A DNA stretch of 64,000 nt from CBDDEC01 sp965226785 (GTDB lineage Bacteria > Chloroflexota > Dehalococcoidia > UBA2979), in assembly GCA_965226785.1 (NCBI GenBank), contig CBDDEC010000003.1, positions 434,001 to 498,000 on the forward strand. The letters run 5' to 3'. A program made the position numbers and the translations under genes. This document shows, in pieces, positions 26,972 to 35,280 of the stretch. The notes beneath the pieces are model-generated. The model was given only the letters and a program-made list of their open reading frames with translations. It did not search any database and had not been told where the DNA came from. Position 1 is the first letter of the stretch. Each line of letters begins with the position of its first letter.

Positions 26972-27418
26972 ATGCTGCTCAGCACCAAGGGCGATTACGG
27001 CGTCCGCGCCATGATCGATCTCGCGGAACACGAGGGCGAGGGGCCGGTGCAACGCGCTGACATTGCTCGCCGCCGCCAGATCCCCGAGTCGTACCTTGAC
27101 CACCTGCTGGCGCAGCTGCGCCGCGATGGCTTCATTCGCAGCACGCGAGGTCCCAGCGGTGGGCACGAGTTGGCGATGTCGCCGGACGACATCTGCCTGC
27201 TGCACGTGCTCGAATCCCTCGAGGGCTCGCTGGCGCCGATCCAGTGCGTCGGCGACGAGGTGCTGGAAGAGGACACACTCTGCGGACAGCAGTGGGTGTG
27301 GCAGGACGTCTATGGCTACATGCGGGAACGGCTGGCGAACGTCTCGCTCGCCGAACTCGTGCAGCACGAACATGAGCATGCGCGTCAGCGAGACGTGGCG
27401 CTGAACTACAACATCTAG
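26972..27418 (+). CDS. Rrf2-family transcriptional regulator, CymR-like
   Basis: A 148-residue Rrf2 protein with an N-terminal winged helix (STKGDYGVRAMIDLA, then ESYLDHLLAQLRRDGFIRSTRG). The family includes IscR and the cysteine regulator CymR. Three cysteines lie in the C-terminal half, but not in the C-x5-C-x5-C spacing of IscR clusters, so a CymR-like mechanism is more likely than an Fe-S sensor. It is first in the cysteine biosynthesis operon and probably controls it. Confidence 0.88.
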   Translation: MLLSTKGDYGVRAMIDLAEHEGEGPVQRADIARRRQIPESYLDHLLAQLRRDGFIRSTRGPSGGHELAMSPDDICLLHVLESLEGSLAPIQCVGDEVLEEDTLCGQQWVWQDVYGYMRERLANVSLAELVQHEHEHARQRDVALNYNI

Positions 27419-27487
27419 CGCCGAACGACGAACGGGACGAGCCGGTCGCGGGAACGGACCGGCGCCAGTGCAGGCGGAACGATCGAA

Positions 27488-28432
27488 GTGAGCGACGCAC
27501 CCGAACGGTCAGTGACCGCGAAGCCCCTGATCGCGGACTCCGTCCTCGATCTGATCGGCGCGACGCCGCTCGTGCGGCTCAACCGCGTCGTCCCTGACGG
27601 CGCGGCCGAGGTGCTCGGCAAGTTCGAAGTGTTCAACCCGGCCGGCTCCGTGAAGGACCGCATCGCACTCTCCATGGTCGAGGCGGCCGAGGCCTCCGGG
27701 CAGCTCAGCGATGGCGACGCCCTCGTCGAGCCCACGTCAGGCAACACCGGGATCGGCCTCGCGGCCGTCTGCGCCGCGAAGGGCTACCGCCTGATCCTGA
27801 CGATGCCGGAGGACTACAGTCTCGAACGCCGCCGGCTACTCGAGCGCTTCGGCGTCGAGCTCGTCTTGACGCCCGCGATCGAAGGGATGACCGGCGCCGT
27901 CCACGCCGCGCAGGAGCTCGTCGAGCGCGAAGGCTACCACATGCTCCAGCAGTTCGAGAACCCGGCGAACCCGGAGGCGCATCGTCTCCGCACCGGCCCG
28001 GAAATCGTCGAGGCCACCGGCGGTCAGCTCGATGCCTTCGTCGCCGGCGTTGGCACCGGCGGTACCATCACCGGCGTCGGCGAGGTGCTGCGTGACACAG
28101 GGATCGCGGCGCGCATCGTGGCGGTCGAGCCGGAGCGAGCGCCGATCCTGCAGGGCGGGCGCGCCGGTCTACATGGCATCCAGGGCATTGGAGCCTCGTT
28201 TATCCCGGGCGTCCTCAACCGCGATATCTACGACGAGGTGATGAGCGTCTCCGATGAGGATGCCTACGCCATGACCATGCGATTGACGCGCGAGGAGGGG
28301 CTGCTCGTCGGCGTCTCCGCCGGCGCGAACGTCTGGGCCTCGATCGAGGTGGCCAAGCAGATCGGCGAGGGTGGCCGTGTCGTCACCATGTTGTGCGACA
28401 CGGGCGAGCGGTATCTGAGCGTGGCACTATGA
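27488..28432 (+). CDS. Cysteine synthase family PLP enzyme (CysK-like)
   Basis: A 314-residue fold-type II PLP enzyme. PLP lysine lies in GSVKDRIA (about 56), substrate loop is TSGNTGIGLA (about 80), phosphate loop is GTGGTITG (about 190). It is closest in pattern to O-acetylserine sulfhydrylase/cysteine synthase A. GTG 27488 start. A second, CysM-like enzyme lies 1.6 kb downstream, so this copy may use O-acetylserine and sulfide, or a different activated amino acid, while the other uses the carrier route. Confidence 0.88.
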   Translation: MSDAPERSVTAKPLIADSVLDLIGATPLVRLNRVVPDGAAEVLGKFEVFNPAGSVKDRIALSMVEAAEASGQLSDGDALVEPTSGNTGIGLAAVCAAKGYRLILTMPEDYSLERRRLLERFGVELVLTPAIEGMTGAVHAAQELVEREGYHMLQQFENPANPEAHRLRTGPEIVEATGGQLDAFVAGVGTGGTITGVGEVLRDTGIAARIVAVEPERAPILQGGRAGLHGIQGIGASFIPGVLNRDIYDEVMSVSDEDAYAMTMRLTREEGLLVGVSAGANVWASIEVAKQIGEGGRVVTMLCDTGERYLSVAL

Positions 28433-28466
28433 CCGACGCGACGCCGCGAAGCGAGGTGAGCCGCTG

Positions 28467-29648
28467 ATGCCTGTGAGCGTTTACATCCCGACGCCGTTTC
28501 GGCGACTCACCGCCAACCGCGAGTACGTGGAGGCGGAGGGCGCCAACGTCGCGCAGGTCCTCGACGCGCTCGAGGCGGCCTATCCGGGCCTCGGCGACCT
28601 GGTCTTCGACGCCGATCACCAGGTGCCGACGCACATCAATATCTATCTGAACAACCAGGAGATTCACGACCTCGACGGCACGGAGACGGCCGTCAAGGAC
28701 GGCGACCAGTTAGCAGTGATCCCGGCGCTCGCAGGCGGAGCGGCCGAGGGAGCGGAGGACGAAGCCATGGCTGAGAGCGCGGAGAACGGCGCGAACCCGG
28801 CGTCGACGGCGCTGACCCCCGACGAGGTCATGCGGTACTCGCGGCACATCATCATGCCGCAGGTCGGACCGCAGGGTCAGCGCAAGCTGCGGAACGCGAA
28901 GGTGCTGGTCGTCGGCGCGGGTGGCCTCGGCGGCCCGGTGGCGATCTACCTGGCGCTGGCCGGCGTCGGCACGATCGGCATCGTCGAGTTCGACATCGTC
29001 GACCTCTCCAACCTGCAGCGGCAGGTCCTGCACCAGACACCGGACATAGACCGGCCGAAGCTCGAATCGGCGGTCGAAACCCTCGCCGCCTACAACCCGC
29101 ACGTCGAGGTGATCGAGCACCCGATGCCAATCACGTCTGACAACGCGATGGACATCATCCCGGACTACGACATCATCGTGAACGGCGCGGACAACTTCGC
29201 CACTCGCTACCTCGTGAACGACGCCGCCTACCTCGCTGGCAAGACGCTGGTCGACGGCGCGATCCTGCTCTTCGATGGGCAGGCCACCGTCTACAAGCCG
29301 GGCATGGGCTGCTACCGCTGCCTCTACCCCGACCCGCCGCTGCCGGGGCTCGTCCCCTCGTGCGCCGAAGCTGGCGTACTTGGCGCCATCACCGGCATCG
29401 TCGGCTCGATCCAGGCGACCGAGGTGTTCAAGCAGATCTTGGACATCGGCGAGCCGCTGGTGAACCGCCTGCTGCTGATCGATGCGCTGAGCATGGAGTT
29501 CCGCACGATGAAGCTGCGACGCGACCCGTCGTGCCCGCTCTGCGGCGACAACCCGACGGTGACCGAGCTGATCGACTACGACGCGTTCTGCGGCTCCCCA
29601 CCCCTCGAGGTGCCGGAGCCGGCGGCTGCGACGGCGGGAGACGACTAG
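28467..29648 (+). CDS. Sulfur carrier-E1 fusion (MoaD/ThiS domain plus MoeB/ThiF domain)
   Basis: A 393-residue fusion. Residues 1-91 form a beta-grasp carrier ending in ALAGG, followed by an acidic linker. The E1-like adenylating domain (about 108-375) has the nucleotide loop VVGAGGLGGP at about 150, the arginine motif LQRQVLHQ, two C-x2-C zinc pairs (CYRC, CPLC) and the catalytic cysteine in PSCAEAGVLG (about 299). It would adenylate carrier C-termini before sulfur transfer. The rhodanese domain of mycobacterial MoeZ is absent, and a separate rhodanese lies downstream. A second start, ATG 28767 with GGAGG at 28754-28758, could make the E1 domain alone. Confidence 0.9.
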   Translation: MPVSVYIPTPFRRLTANREYVEAEGANVAQVLDALEAAYPGLGDLVFDADHQVPTHINIYLNNQEIHDLDGTETAVKDGDQLAVIPALAGGAAEGAEDEAMAESAENGANPASTALTPDEVMRYSRHIIMPQVGPQGQRKLRNAKVLVVGAGGLGGPVAIYLALAGVGTIGIVEFDIVDLSNLQRQVLHQTPDIDRPKLESAVETLAAYNPHVEVIEHPMPITSDNAMDIIPDYDIIVNGADNFATRYLVNDAAYLAGKTLVDGAILLFDGQATVYKPGMGCYRCLYPDPPLPGLVPSCAEAGVLGAITGIVGSIQATEVFKQILDIGEPLVNRLLLIDALSMEFRTMKLRRDPSCPLCGDNPTVTELIDYDAFCGSPPLEVPEPAAATAGDD

Positions 29649-29754
29649 CCGGAAAGAGCAGGCGAAACAAATGACTGACGTTCGACAACAAGTTCGAGAA
29701 CGAGCGAGCGACGCCCACGCTGACAGCGGGGCAACGACGAAGGGACCGGCCAGC

Positions 29755-30030
29755 ATGTCCGTCACCGTTCAGGTCACCTCGGTCATCCAGAAGGCCGTCA
29801 ACGGCCAGAGGGCGATCGAGGCTGAGGGCGCGAGCATCGGCGAGCTGATCGCGAACATCGACGAGGCGTACCCCGGCTTCGCCGGGCAGGTGAGCAACGG
29901 CAACGGCGAGTTGCACCGCTTCGTCAACATCTACCTCAACGACGAGGACATTCGGTTTCTCGGCGGCAAGGACACCGAGATCAGCGACGGCGACGTGATC
30001 TCCATCCTCCCCGCCCTTGCGGGCGGCTAG
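29755..30030 (+). CDS. CysO-like sulfur carrier protein
   Basis: A 91-residue beta-grasp carrier ending in ALAGG, directly before the CysM-like gene as in Mycobacterium tuberculosis cysO-cysM. The thiocarboxylated C-terminus is the sulfur donor in that pathway. ATG 29755 with GAAGGGA upstream starts the conserved fold. The frame is open to ATG 29671, which would add 28 polar residues with no similarity to the other carriers and is considered less likely. Confidence 0.9.
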   Translation: MSVTVQVTSVIQKAVNGQRAIEAEGASIGELIANIDEAYPGFAGQVSNGNGELHRFVNIYLNDEDIRFLGGKDTEISDGDVISILPALAGG

Positions 30031-30071
30031 CCCCGCCGACGCTCGCGGGGGACCGACGCCGGAGGGCGCGC

Positions 30072-31007
30072 GTGCTGTACGAAAGCCTGCTCGACCTCGT
30101 TGGTGACACCCCGCTTGTCGAGGTGTCGCAGCTGTCGCCCAACCCAGACGTGCGGCTCTACGCCAAGCTCGAGGGCGAGAACCCCACTGGTTCAGTCAAG
30201 GACCGCATCGCCAAGTTCATGATCGAGGAGGCCGAAGCCTCCGGCGCGTTGACGCCGGGGCAGACGATCTGCGAGCCCACCTCCGGCAACACCGGCATCG
30301 CGCTCGCTGCCATCGCCGCGATCCGCGGCTACGGCATGAAGGCGGTCATGCCCGACGCCGTCTCGCCAGAGCGCATCGAGCTGCTCGAAGCGTTTGGGGC
30401 CGAGATCATCTACTCGCCGGGCGACCTCGGCACGAACGGCTCCGTGGCGATGGCGCAGGAGCTGCGTGCTGAGCACCCGGAGTGGTTCTTCCCCTTCCAG
30501 TACGAGAACGCCGCCAACCCGCGCGCCCACTACGAGACGACCGGGCCCGAGATCATCGCCGACCTGCCGGACCTCGACGCGTTCGTCGCCGGGCTCGGCA
30601 CGGGCGGCACGCTCACCGGCGTCGGCCGCCGGCTCAAGGAGCACAACGCCCAGGTGCGCATCATCGCCGCTGCGCCCCACCCTGGCGACATGGTGCAGGG
30701 CCTGCGTTCCCTCGAGGAGGGGTACATCCCGCCGGTCTTCGACGAATCGGTGCTCGACGGCCGCATCGTCGTCGACTCGCAGACCTCGTTCCAGGTGACG
30801 CGCGACCTCACGCTGCAGGCCGGCATCTTCGCCGGCATCTCCGCCGGCGCCGCCGTCCGCGCCGCCCAGCGCGCCGCCGAGCGCATGGAGCGAGGCAAGA
30901 TCGTCGTGCTCCTGGCCGACGGCGGCTGGAAGTACCTCTCGAGCGGCCTCTGGACCCGCGACTACGCCGAGATCGAGGAAGACGTCGCCACCAAACTCTG
31001 GTGGTAG
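30072..31007 (+). CDS. cysM: CysM-like O-phosphoserine sulfhydrylase
   Basis: A 311-residue PLP enzyme with lysine in GSVKDRIA (about 43), loop EPTSGNTGIALA and phosphate loop GTGGTLTG. It resembles mycobacterial CysM, which joins O-phosphoserine to thiocarboxylated CysO. Shared features include NPTGS.KDR, FQYEN.ANP and the end GGWKYLSSG with a final aromatic KLWW, comparable to the mobile C-terminus that closes over the active site of CysM. GTG 30072 start, 41 bases after the carrier gene. A hairpin follows the gene. Confidence 0.9.
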   Translation: MLYESLLDLVGDTPLVEVSQLSPNPDVRLYAKLEGENPTGSVKDRIAKFMIEEAEASGALTPGQTICEPTSGNTGIALAAIAAIRGYGMKAVMPDAVSPERIELLEAFGAEIIYSPGDLGTNGSVAMAQELRAEHPEWFFPFQYENAANPRAHYETTGPEIIADLPDLDAFVAGLGTGGTLTGVGRRLKEHNAQVRIIAAAPHPGDMVQGLRSLEEGYIPPVFDESVLDGRIVVDSQTSFQVTRDLTLQAGIFAGISAGAAVRAAQRAAERMERGKIVVLLADGGWKYLSSGLWTRDYAEIEEDVATKLWW

Positions 31008-31137
31008 CCTACTGTCGAGGTCTCGGAGCCGCCGCGGCGGCCACAGCGCGCAAGACCCAGCCAGCCGACCAGAGAGCCTGTTCGAACCTGTAGCGGCGAG
31101 GACGGCTAACGGCGGAAGCACCATCGAGGGTAGACCG

Positions 31138-31165
31138 GCAGCCCCGGACTTCAGTCCGGGGCTGC
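31138..31165. terminator. Perfect 12-bp hairpin after cysM
   Basis: GCAGCCCCGGAC (31138-31149), loop TTCA, exact complement (31154-31165). No T-run follows. It lies in a 282-base gap with no gene; GGGTGGTAC at 31253-31261 is the only other notable motif. Confidence 0.55.
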
Positions 31166-31289
31166 TGTGCGCCGAGGGTCGTTTCGGGACGTGACCGCGG
31201 CTCCAGTCGAGGCACCACAGAAAGAGTAGAGTCCACGGGCGAATTCACGTCGGGGTGGTACGCCTCGGGCGTTTGCAAGGGGGATACAG

Positions 31290-32114
31290 ATGGCAGACAA
31301 GCTTGTCTCGCTCGACTGGGTCGCCGAACACGGAGGCGATGACCACGTCGTGCTCGTCGAGGTCGATGTCGACACCGACGCCTACGGCGAGGGCCACATC
31401 GAGGGCGCCGTCGGCTGGAACTGGACGACCCAGCTCCAGGACCAGACGCGCCGCGACATCCTGACCAGGGGAGGCATCGAGGAGCTGCTCGGCGGCTCCG
31501 GCATCGACAACGACACTCATGTCGTGCTTTATGGCGACAACAACAACTGGTTCGCCGCGTACGCGCTGTGGATGCTCGAACTGTACGGCCATGACAACGT
31601 CTCGCTGATGGACGGTGGGCGCGTGAAGTGGCTCGCCGAGGACCGCGCAACCACGACCGACGCGCCCTCGGTTAGCGCGACCTCGTACACCGCCAGCGAG
31701 GCCGACGCGGCCCTGCGCGCGGTGCGCGAGGAGGTGCTGACGGCTGTCGAGAGCGCCTCGACGCAGCTCGTCGACGTGCGCAGCCCGGCCGAGTTCAATG
31801 GCGAGATCATCGCGCCGCCGGGCATGGCGGAGACAGCGCAGCGCGCTGGCCACATCCCCGGGGCGAAGAACATCCCGTGGGCGACGGCGGCGAACGAGGA
31901 CGGGACGTTCAAGTCGGAGTCGGAGCTGCGCGACATCTACAGCGGCGCCGGCATCGATGGGGACACCGACACGATCGCCTACTGCCGCATCGGCGAGCGC
32001 TCCTCGCACACCTGGTTCGCGCTGAAGCACATCCTCGGCATCGCGAACGTCAAGAACTACGACGGCTCGTGGACTGAGTACGGCTCGCTGATCAACGTGC
32101 CGATCGAGAAATAA
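31290..32114 (+). CDS. Rhodanese/thiosulfate sulfurtransferase (CysA/SseA-like)
   Basis: A 274-residue two-domain rhodanese. The C-terminal domain carries the active cysteine in AYCRIGERSSHTWF (Cys232). The N-terminal domain is the inactive copy. The active loop CRIGER is thiosulfate-sulfurtransferase-like, and the ending NVKNYDGSWTEYGS matches mycobacterial CysA2/SseC-type proteins that work with MoeZ. It probably supplies persulfide sulfur to the E1-activated carriers. ATG 31290 follows AGGGGG. Confidence 0.9.
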   Translation: MADKLVSLDWVAEHGGDDHVVLVEVDVDTDAYGEGHIEGAVGWNWTTQLQDQTRRDILTRGGIEELLGGSGIDNDTHVVLYGDNNNWFAAYALWMLELYGHDNVSLMDGGRVKWLAEDRATTTDAPSVSATSYTASEADAALRAVREEVLTAVESASTQLVDVRSPAEFNGEIIAPPGMAETAQRAGHIPGAKNIPWATAANEDGTFKSESELRDIYSGAGIDGDTDTIAYCRIGERSSHTWFALKHILGIANVKNYDGSWTEYGSLINVPIEK

Positions 32115-32124
32115 CGGCGCGACG

Positions 32125-32543
32125 ATGACGACGCAACCCTCGGGCGCGCTGCAGCAACGCCTGTTGCGGCGCGCCCTGGCGGCGAACGACGCCGCCCGCC
32201 TGCACCTGCGCTTCCGCGCCGAAGTGGTCGACCGCTACCGCGAGCTCGCCAGCGCGGAGGTGATGCGCACGCGCACCGTCGGCCGCATCGCCGTCATCGG
32301 CCGCTGGTCCCTCGACGTGGGGATCGTCGAGGGACCAGCGGCGAGGCCGCGGTGCACGTCGCCTTCGCTGACCTCGTGGCGCGGCTGCCGGAGGAGGAGC
32401 GCGACCACTGGATCGCGCATGCGCTCGACTGGCCCGCCTCGACGAACTTCCTGACGATGTCGCTGGCCGGTGGCGCCGCCTGCCTCGATGATGGCGACAA
32501 CTATCCCCTGGGATTGAGCGCCGTGGGAGTGAGCACCCGCTGA
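32125..32543 (+). pseudogene. Uncharacterised gene with one frameshift, between rhodanese and Mec
   Basis: One protein appears split across two frames. ATG 32125 opens a frame encoding a helical N-terminal half up to SLDVGIVEGP. A single missing base around 32338-32342 shifts it, and the second frame continues EAAVHVAFADLVARLPEEERD through HWIAHALDWPASTNF to TGA 32543. Both halves have good coding character only in these stretches. I recognise no family. The location inside the cysteine operon suggests a linked role. Sequencing error or true decay are both possible. Confidence 0.55.
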
Positions 32544-32570
32544 CGCCCTGCTGACGTTCGAGGAGCCGCC

Positions 32571-33095
32571 GTGCCGCGCATCCCGCAGCAGCTGATCGAC
32601 GACATGATCGCGCACGCGCGCGAGGAGGGCGTGCGCGCCCTGCAGGCCGCGCCTGACGACGACGACGTGCTGCCGAACGAGGTCTGCGGAATGGTTCACG
32701 CAGGGGGGATCCTGCTCGCGGTGAGTGCGAACGGCCGCGAGTTCTACGCCTCAGACGGCGTTCCGACCGCGGTTCATCGCGTGGAGAACGGGGCGGCCAG
32801 CCCCTACCGCTACGAGATGGCGCCGCTGCGAATGATGCAGCTCGAGCAGCAGCGCGATGACACGGGCGAGACGCTGTTCGCGATCTACCACTCGCACGTC
32901 GCCTCGGCGGCCTACCCCTCGCAGACGGACGTGCGCATGGCGTTCTTCCCGCCGGGCGAAGTCGAGCGCGAGCCGATGTACCCCGACACGTTCTACATCG
33001 TGATCTCGATGGCCGACGAGTCCGCCCCCGACGTCCGTGCCTACCGCATCCGCCAGGGCGGCACAGTCGAAGAGGAGCCGATCGAGGTCAGTTGA
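32571..33095 (+). CDS. JAMM/MPN metalloprotease, Mec+-like
   Basis: A 174-residue JAB1/MPN-domain protease. The zinc motif is complete: glutamate in NEVCG (about 37), HSH at 107-109, then seven residues, Ser, two residues and Asp (YPSQTD). In Mycobacterium tuberculosis the homolog Mec+ cuts cysteine from the CysO C-terminus after CysM has added it. Here it closes the cysteine operon. It may also act on the GG junctions inside the carrier-E1 fusion or the MoaD-MoaE fusion, which is speculation. GTG 32571 start. Confidence 0.9.
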   Translation: MPRIPQQLIDDMIAHAREEGVRALQAAPDDDDVLPNEVCGMVHAGGILLAVSANGREFYASDGVPTAVHRVENGAASPYRYEMAPLRMMQLEQQRDDTGETLFAIYHSHVASAAYPSQTDVRMAFFPPGEVEREPMYPDTFYIVISMADESAPDVRAYRIRQGGTVEEEPIEVS

Positions 33096-33260
33096 CCCCT
33101 CAAGGTTCGAACTAGGCGGCTTTCGAATGTACTAATACTTTCGATCTCCCCGGAACTCTCGCTAAATCTCGGAATAGCGCGATTGCTCGTGGCCCTCAAC
33201 GCTCATAGTTTCCGTTGGCGCTCCCGGTCCTCAACATTGCGACGGGGCGGCGCGGGTCCA

Positions 33261-34334
33261 ATGAGGGGGTCCACCGTGGTCAATCGTCGCTCGTCGAGAT
33301 TCACGTTCCGGTTATCGGGCGAGGGTGGGCCAATCGCCATCGTTGTGACGCTAGCGATGGTCGCGACGCTCGTGTTCGTGCTGGCTAGTTCCTCGCTGCC
33401 ATCCGCGCGGGCGAACGGCGACGACGATGACGTGGATGCGGAGCAGGTTACCGTGAGGAAGGTGATCGTTCCCGCGGACGACCCAGGGCGCTTCGACCTG
33501 TTCGTCAACGGCCAGCCGATTTTCGAGAGCGCGGCTGACGGCAACAGCGGGACAGTGAACGGTCTTGATTTCGACGAAAAGGTCACCGTGCGCGAAAGCC
33601 TCGGCAATGAGTCACCAGCGGGGCTCACGCTTGGTGACTATGAGTCCTCGATCCTTTGTACGCAGGGCAGCACGACGCTCTTCGATGGGCCGGGTACCTC
33701 GGCAACGTTTGGCGTGAGCGACGAGAAGCCGATAGCCCCGGTCGACTGCACGATCACGAACACGCGGATCGTGGAGCCGGAGGAGCTGGAGGAGCCGCTC
33801 CCGGCGGACAAGGACGGCGACGGGCTCTCCGACGCACTAGAGGCTCGACTCGGAACTGATCCCTGCAATCCGGACACGGACGGCGACGGCCGGAGCGACT
33901 CTGATGAGCTCTTCATCGACCAGACGAATCCACGCGATCCGCTGAACCTGGAGCCACCCGTCGCTCCCGGCTGTCCCGCCCCCGGTCAGTTCGCTCCGAT
34001 GCCGACACAGGACCGGCAGCTGGCGCTCTTCGGGGGCGGGCCGATCCGGCAGTTCCAGGGGTTGCTCGATGACCTCGGGTACGAGTCAGCCTCGTTCTCG
34101 CTGCAGAACGGGGTGTTCGTGACACTGCCGGCTGATCCGACCAGTCCCGGCATGTTCACGTTCTTTACCGCATTCGATGACTTCGATGGCACTGGACTGG
34201 GTCGGGATTCAGACTTCGACCCATTCCTCGACCGCGAGGTTCCGTGCACGCCGACGCTCCTCGACACGGCGCTGATCTTCACCGACGGCTTCGAATCCGG
34301 TAACACCTCCGCCTGGTCGAGCCTCGGACCGTAG
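33261..34334 (+). CDS. Secreted protein with prealbumin-like domain and thrombospondin type 3 calcium repeats
   Basis: A 357-residue exported protein. A long basic N-terminus and hydrophobic segment (IAIVVTLAMVATLVFVLASS) end in an ASSSLPSARA-type cleavage region. A CNA-B/prealbumin-like domain spans about 55-175. Then come two TSP3-type calcium motifs (DKDGDGLSDALEARLGTDP, DTDGDGRSDSDELF), and the chain ends DGFESGNTSAWSS. ATG 33261 was chosen over upstream in-frame starts since it gives a normal signal. The local upstream DNA (33096-33180) is less GC-rich than average. Confidence 0.75.
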   Translation: MRGSTVVNRRSSRFTFRLSGEGGPIAIVVTLAMVATLVFVLASSSLPSARANGDDDDVDAEQVTVRKVIVPADDPGRFDLFVNGQPIFESAADGNSGTVNGLDFDEKVTVRESLGNESPAGLTLGDYESSILCTQGSTTLFDGPGTSATFGVSDEKPIAPVDCTITNTRIVEPEELEEPLPADKDGDGLSDALEARLGTDPCNPDTDGDGRSDSDELFIDQTNPRDPLNLEPPVAPGCPAPGQFAPMPTQDRQLALFGGGPIRQFQGLLDDLGYESASFSLQNGVFVTLPADPTSPGMFTFFTAFDDFDGTGLGRDSDFDPFLDREVPCTPTLLDTALIFTDGFESGNTSAWSSLGP

Positions 34335-34361
34335 CTTCGTCTTGCAGCGCGAGAGCGGCGC

Positions 34362-34385
34362 GGCCCTGGACGTACGTCCGGGGCC
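34362..34385 (+). terminator. Hairpin after the TSP3-repeat gene
   Basis: GGCCCTGGAC (34362-34371), loop GTAC, GTCCGGGGCC (34376-34385), ten pairs with one G-U. No T-run. It lies just before the folP promoter. Confidence 0.5.
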
Positions 34386-34403
34386 GTTGCGCGTCGGCGG
34401 TCG

Positions 34404-34409
34404 TACGAT
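34404..34409 (+). promoter_or_regulatory. -10 box of a probable leaderless folP promoter
   Basis: TACGAT ends six bases before ATG 34416, predicting transcription from the start codon. No ribosome binding site precedes the ATG. Confidence 0.5.
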
Positions 34410-34415
34410 CGAGGC

Positions 34416-35276
34416 ATGAGCGACACGTCGAGGTTTGCTGAGCCCTCGCCCGAGCCGATCGAGATCGGGGGGCGCACGTTCGTGTGGGGCGAGCGGACGT
34501 ACGTCATGGGCGTCGTCAACGCCACGCCTGACTCGTTCTCGGGCGACGGCGTGCTCGACGCGTCGCGTGCCGCCGACCAGGCACTGGCGATGGTCGAGGC
34601 GGGGGCGGACCTGATCGATGTCGGCGCCGAGTCGACGCGGCCGGACCACGACCCGCTGGGTGCGCACGACGAGTGGGAGCGCCTCGAACCAGTGCTGGCG
34701 GCGGTGCGGCACCGCATCGACGCGCCGATCTCCGTCGACACCTCGAAGGCGATCGTGGCGGAGCGGGCATTCCACGCAGGCGCCGATGCGCTGAACGATG
34801 TTCTCGGACTGCGCGGCGACGACCACATCGCCGGCATCCTGGCGCGGTACGGCAAGCCCGCGGTCGTCATGCACAACCAGCGCAACCGCGAGTTCGGTGG
34901 CGATGTGATCAGCGACGTCTGTGCGGGCCTCGGGCGGTCGCTGGCCATCGCCGAAGAGGCGGGCGTCCCGCGTGAGCGACTGATCGTCGACCCGGGGTTC
35001 GGGTTTGGTTGGGGGCCGGTGCAGAACCTCGAGATGCTGCGCCGCCTCGGCGAGTTGCGGCGCCTCGGACGCCCGGTGCTGCTCGGGACTTCGAGGAAGT
35101 CGACGATCGGCTACGTGATCGACCGTCCGCCGCAAGAGCGGGTCTGGGGGACGGCAGCGACGGTCGCGCTGGCGATCGAGCAGGGCGTGGACATGGTGCG
35201 GGTGCACGACGTCGACGAGATGGTGCAGGTCGCCCGCGTCAGCGACGCGGTCGTCCGCGGCCTTGGCGAGACCTAG
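34416..35276 (+). CDS. folP: Dihydropteroate synthase
   Basis: Condenses para-aminobenzoate with dihydropterin pyrophosphate in folate synthesis; target of sulfonamides. The 286 residues carry the family blocks MGVVNATPDSFS (about 30), DLIDVGAESTRP (about 66), SVDTSK, and LIVDPGFGFG (about 190) plus LLGTSRKS. Length is normal. Followed at once by folK. folB and folE are not in the window. Confidence 0.95.
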   Translation: MSDTSRFAEPSPEPIEIGGRTFVWGERTYVMGVVNATPDSFSGDGVLDASRAADQALAMVEAGADLIDVGAESTRPDHDPLGAHDEWERLEPVLAAVRHRIDAPISVDTSKAIVAERAFHAGADALNDVLGLRGDDHIAGILARYGKPAVVMHNQRNREFGGDVISDVCAGLGRSLAIAEEAGVPRERLIVDPGFGFGWGPVQNLEMLRRLGELRRLGRPVLLGTSRKSTIGYVIDRPPQERVWGTAATVALAIEQGVDMVRVHDVDEMVQVARVSDAVVRGLGET

Positions 35277-35280
35277 CGGC

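Noticed and set aside
31060..31100. tRNA-like T-arm (GTTCGAAC) near 31080
   Set aside because: No D-arm, anticodon arm or acceptor stem can be drawn around it.
31013..31289. Possible T-box leader upstream of the rhodanese gene (GGGTGGTAC at 31253-31261 and AGAGAGCC near 31071)
   Set aside because: No complementary strand exists to form the antiterminator around the TGGT bulge, no credible specifier stem, and the order of elements does not match the class.
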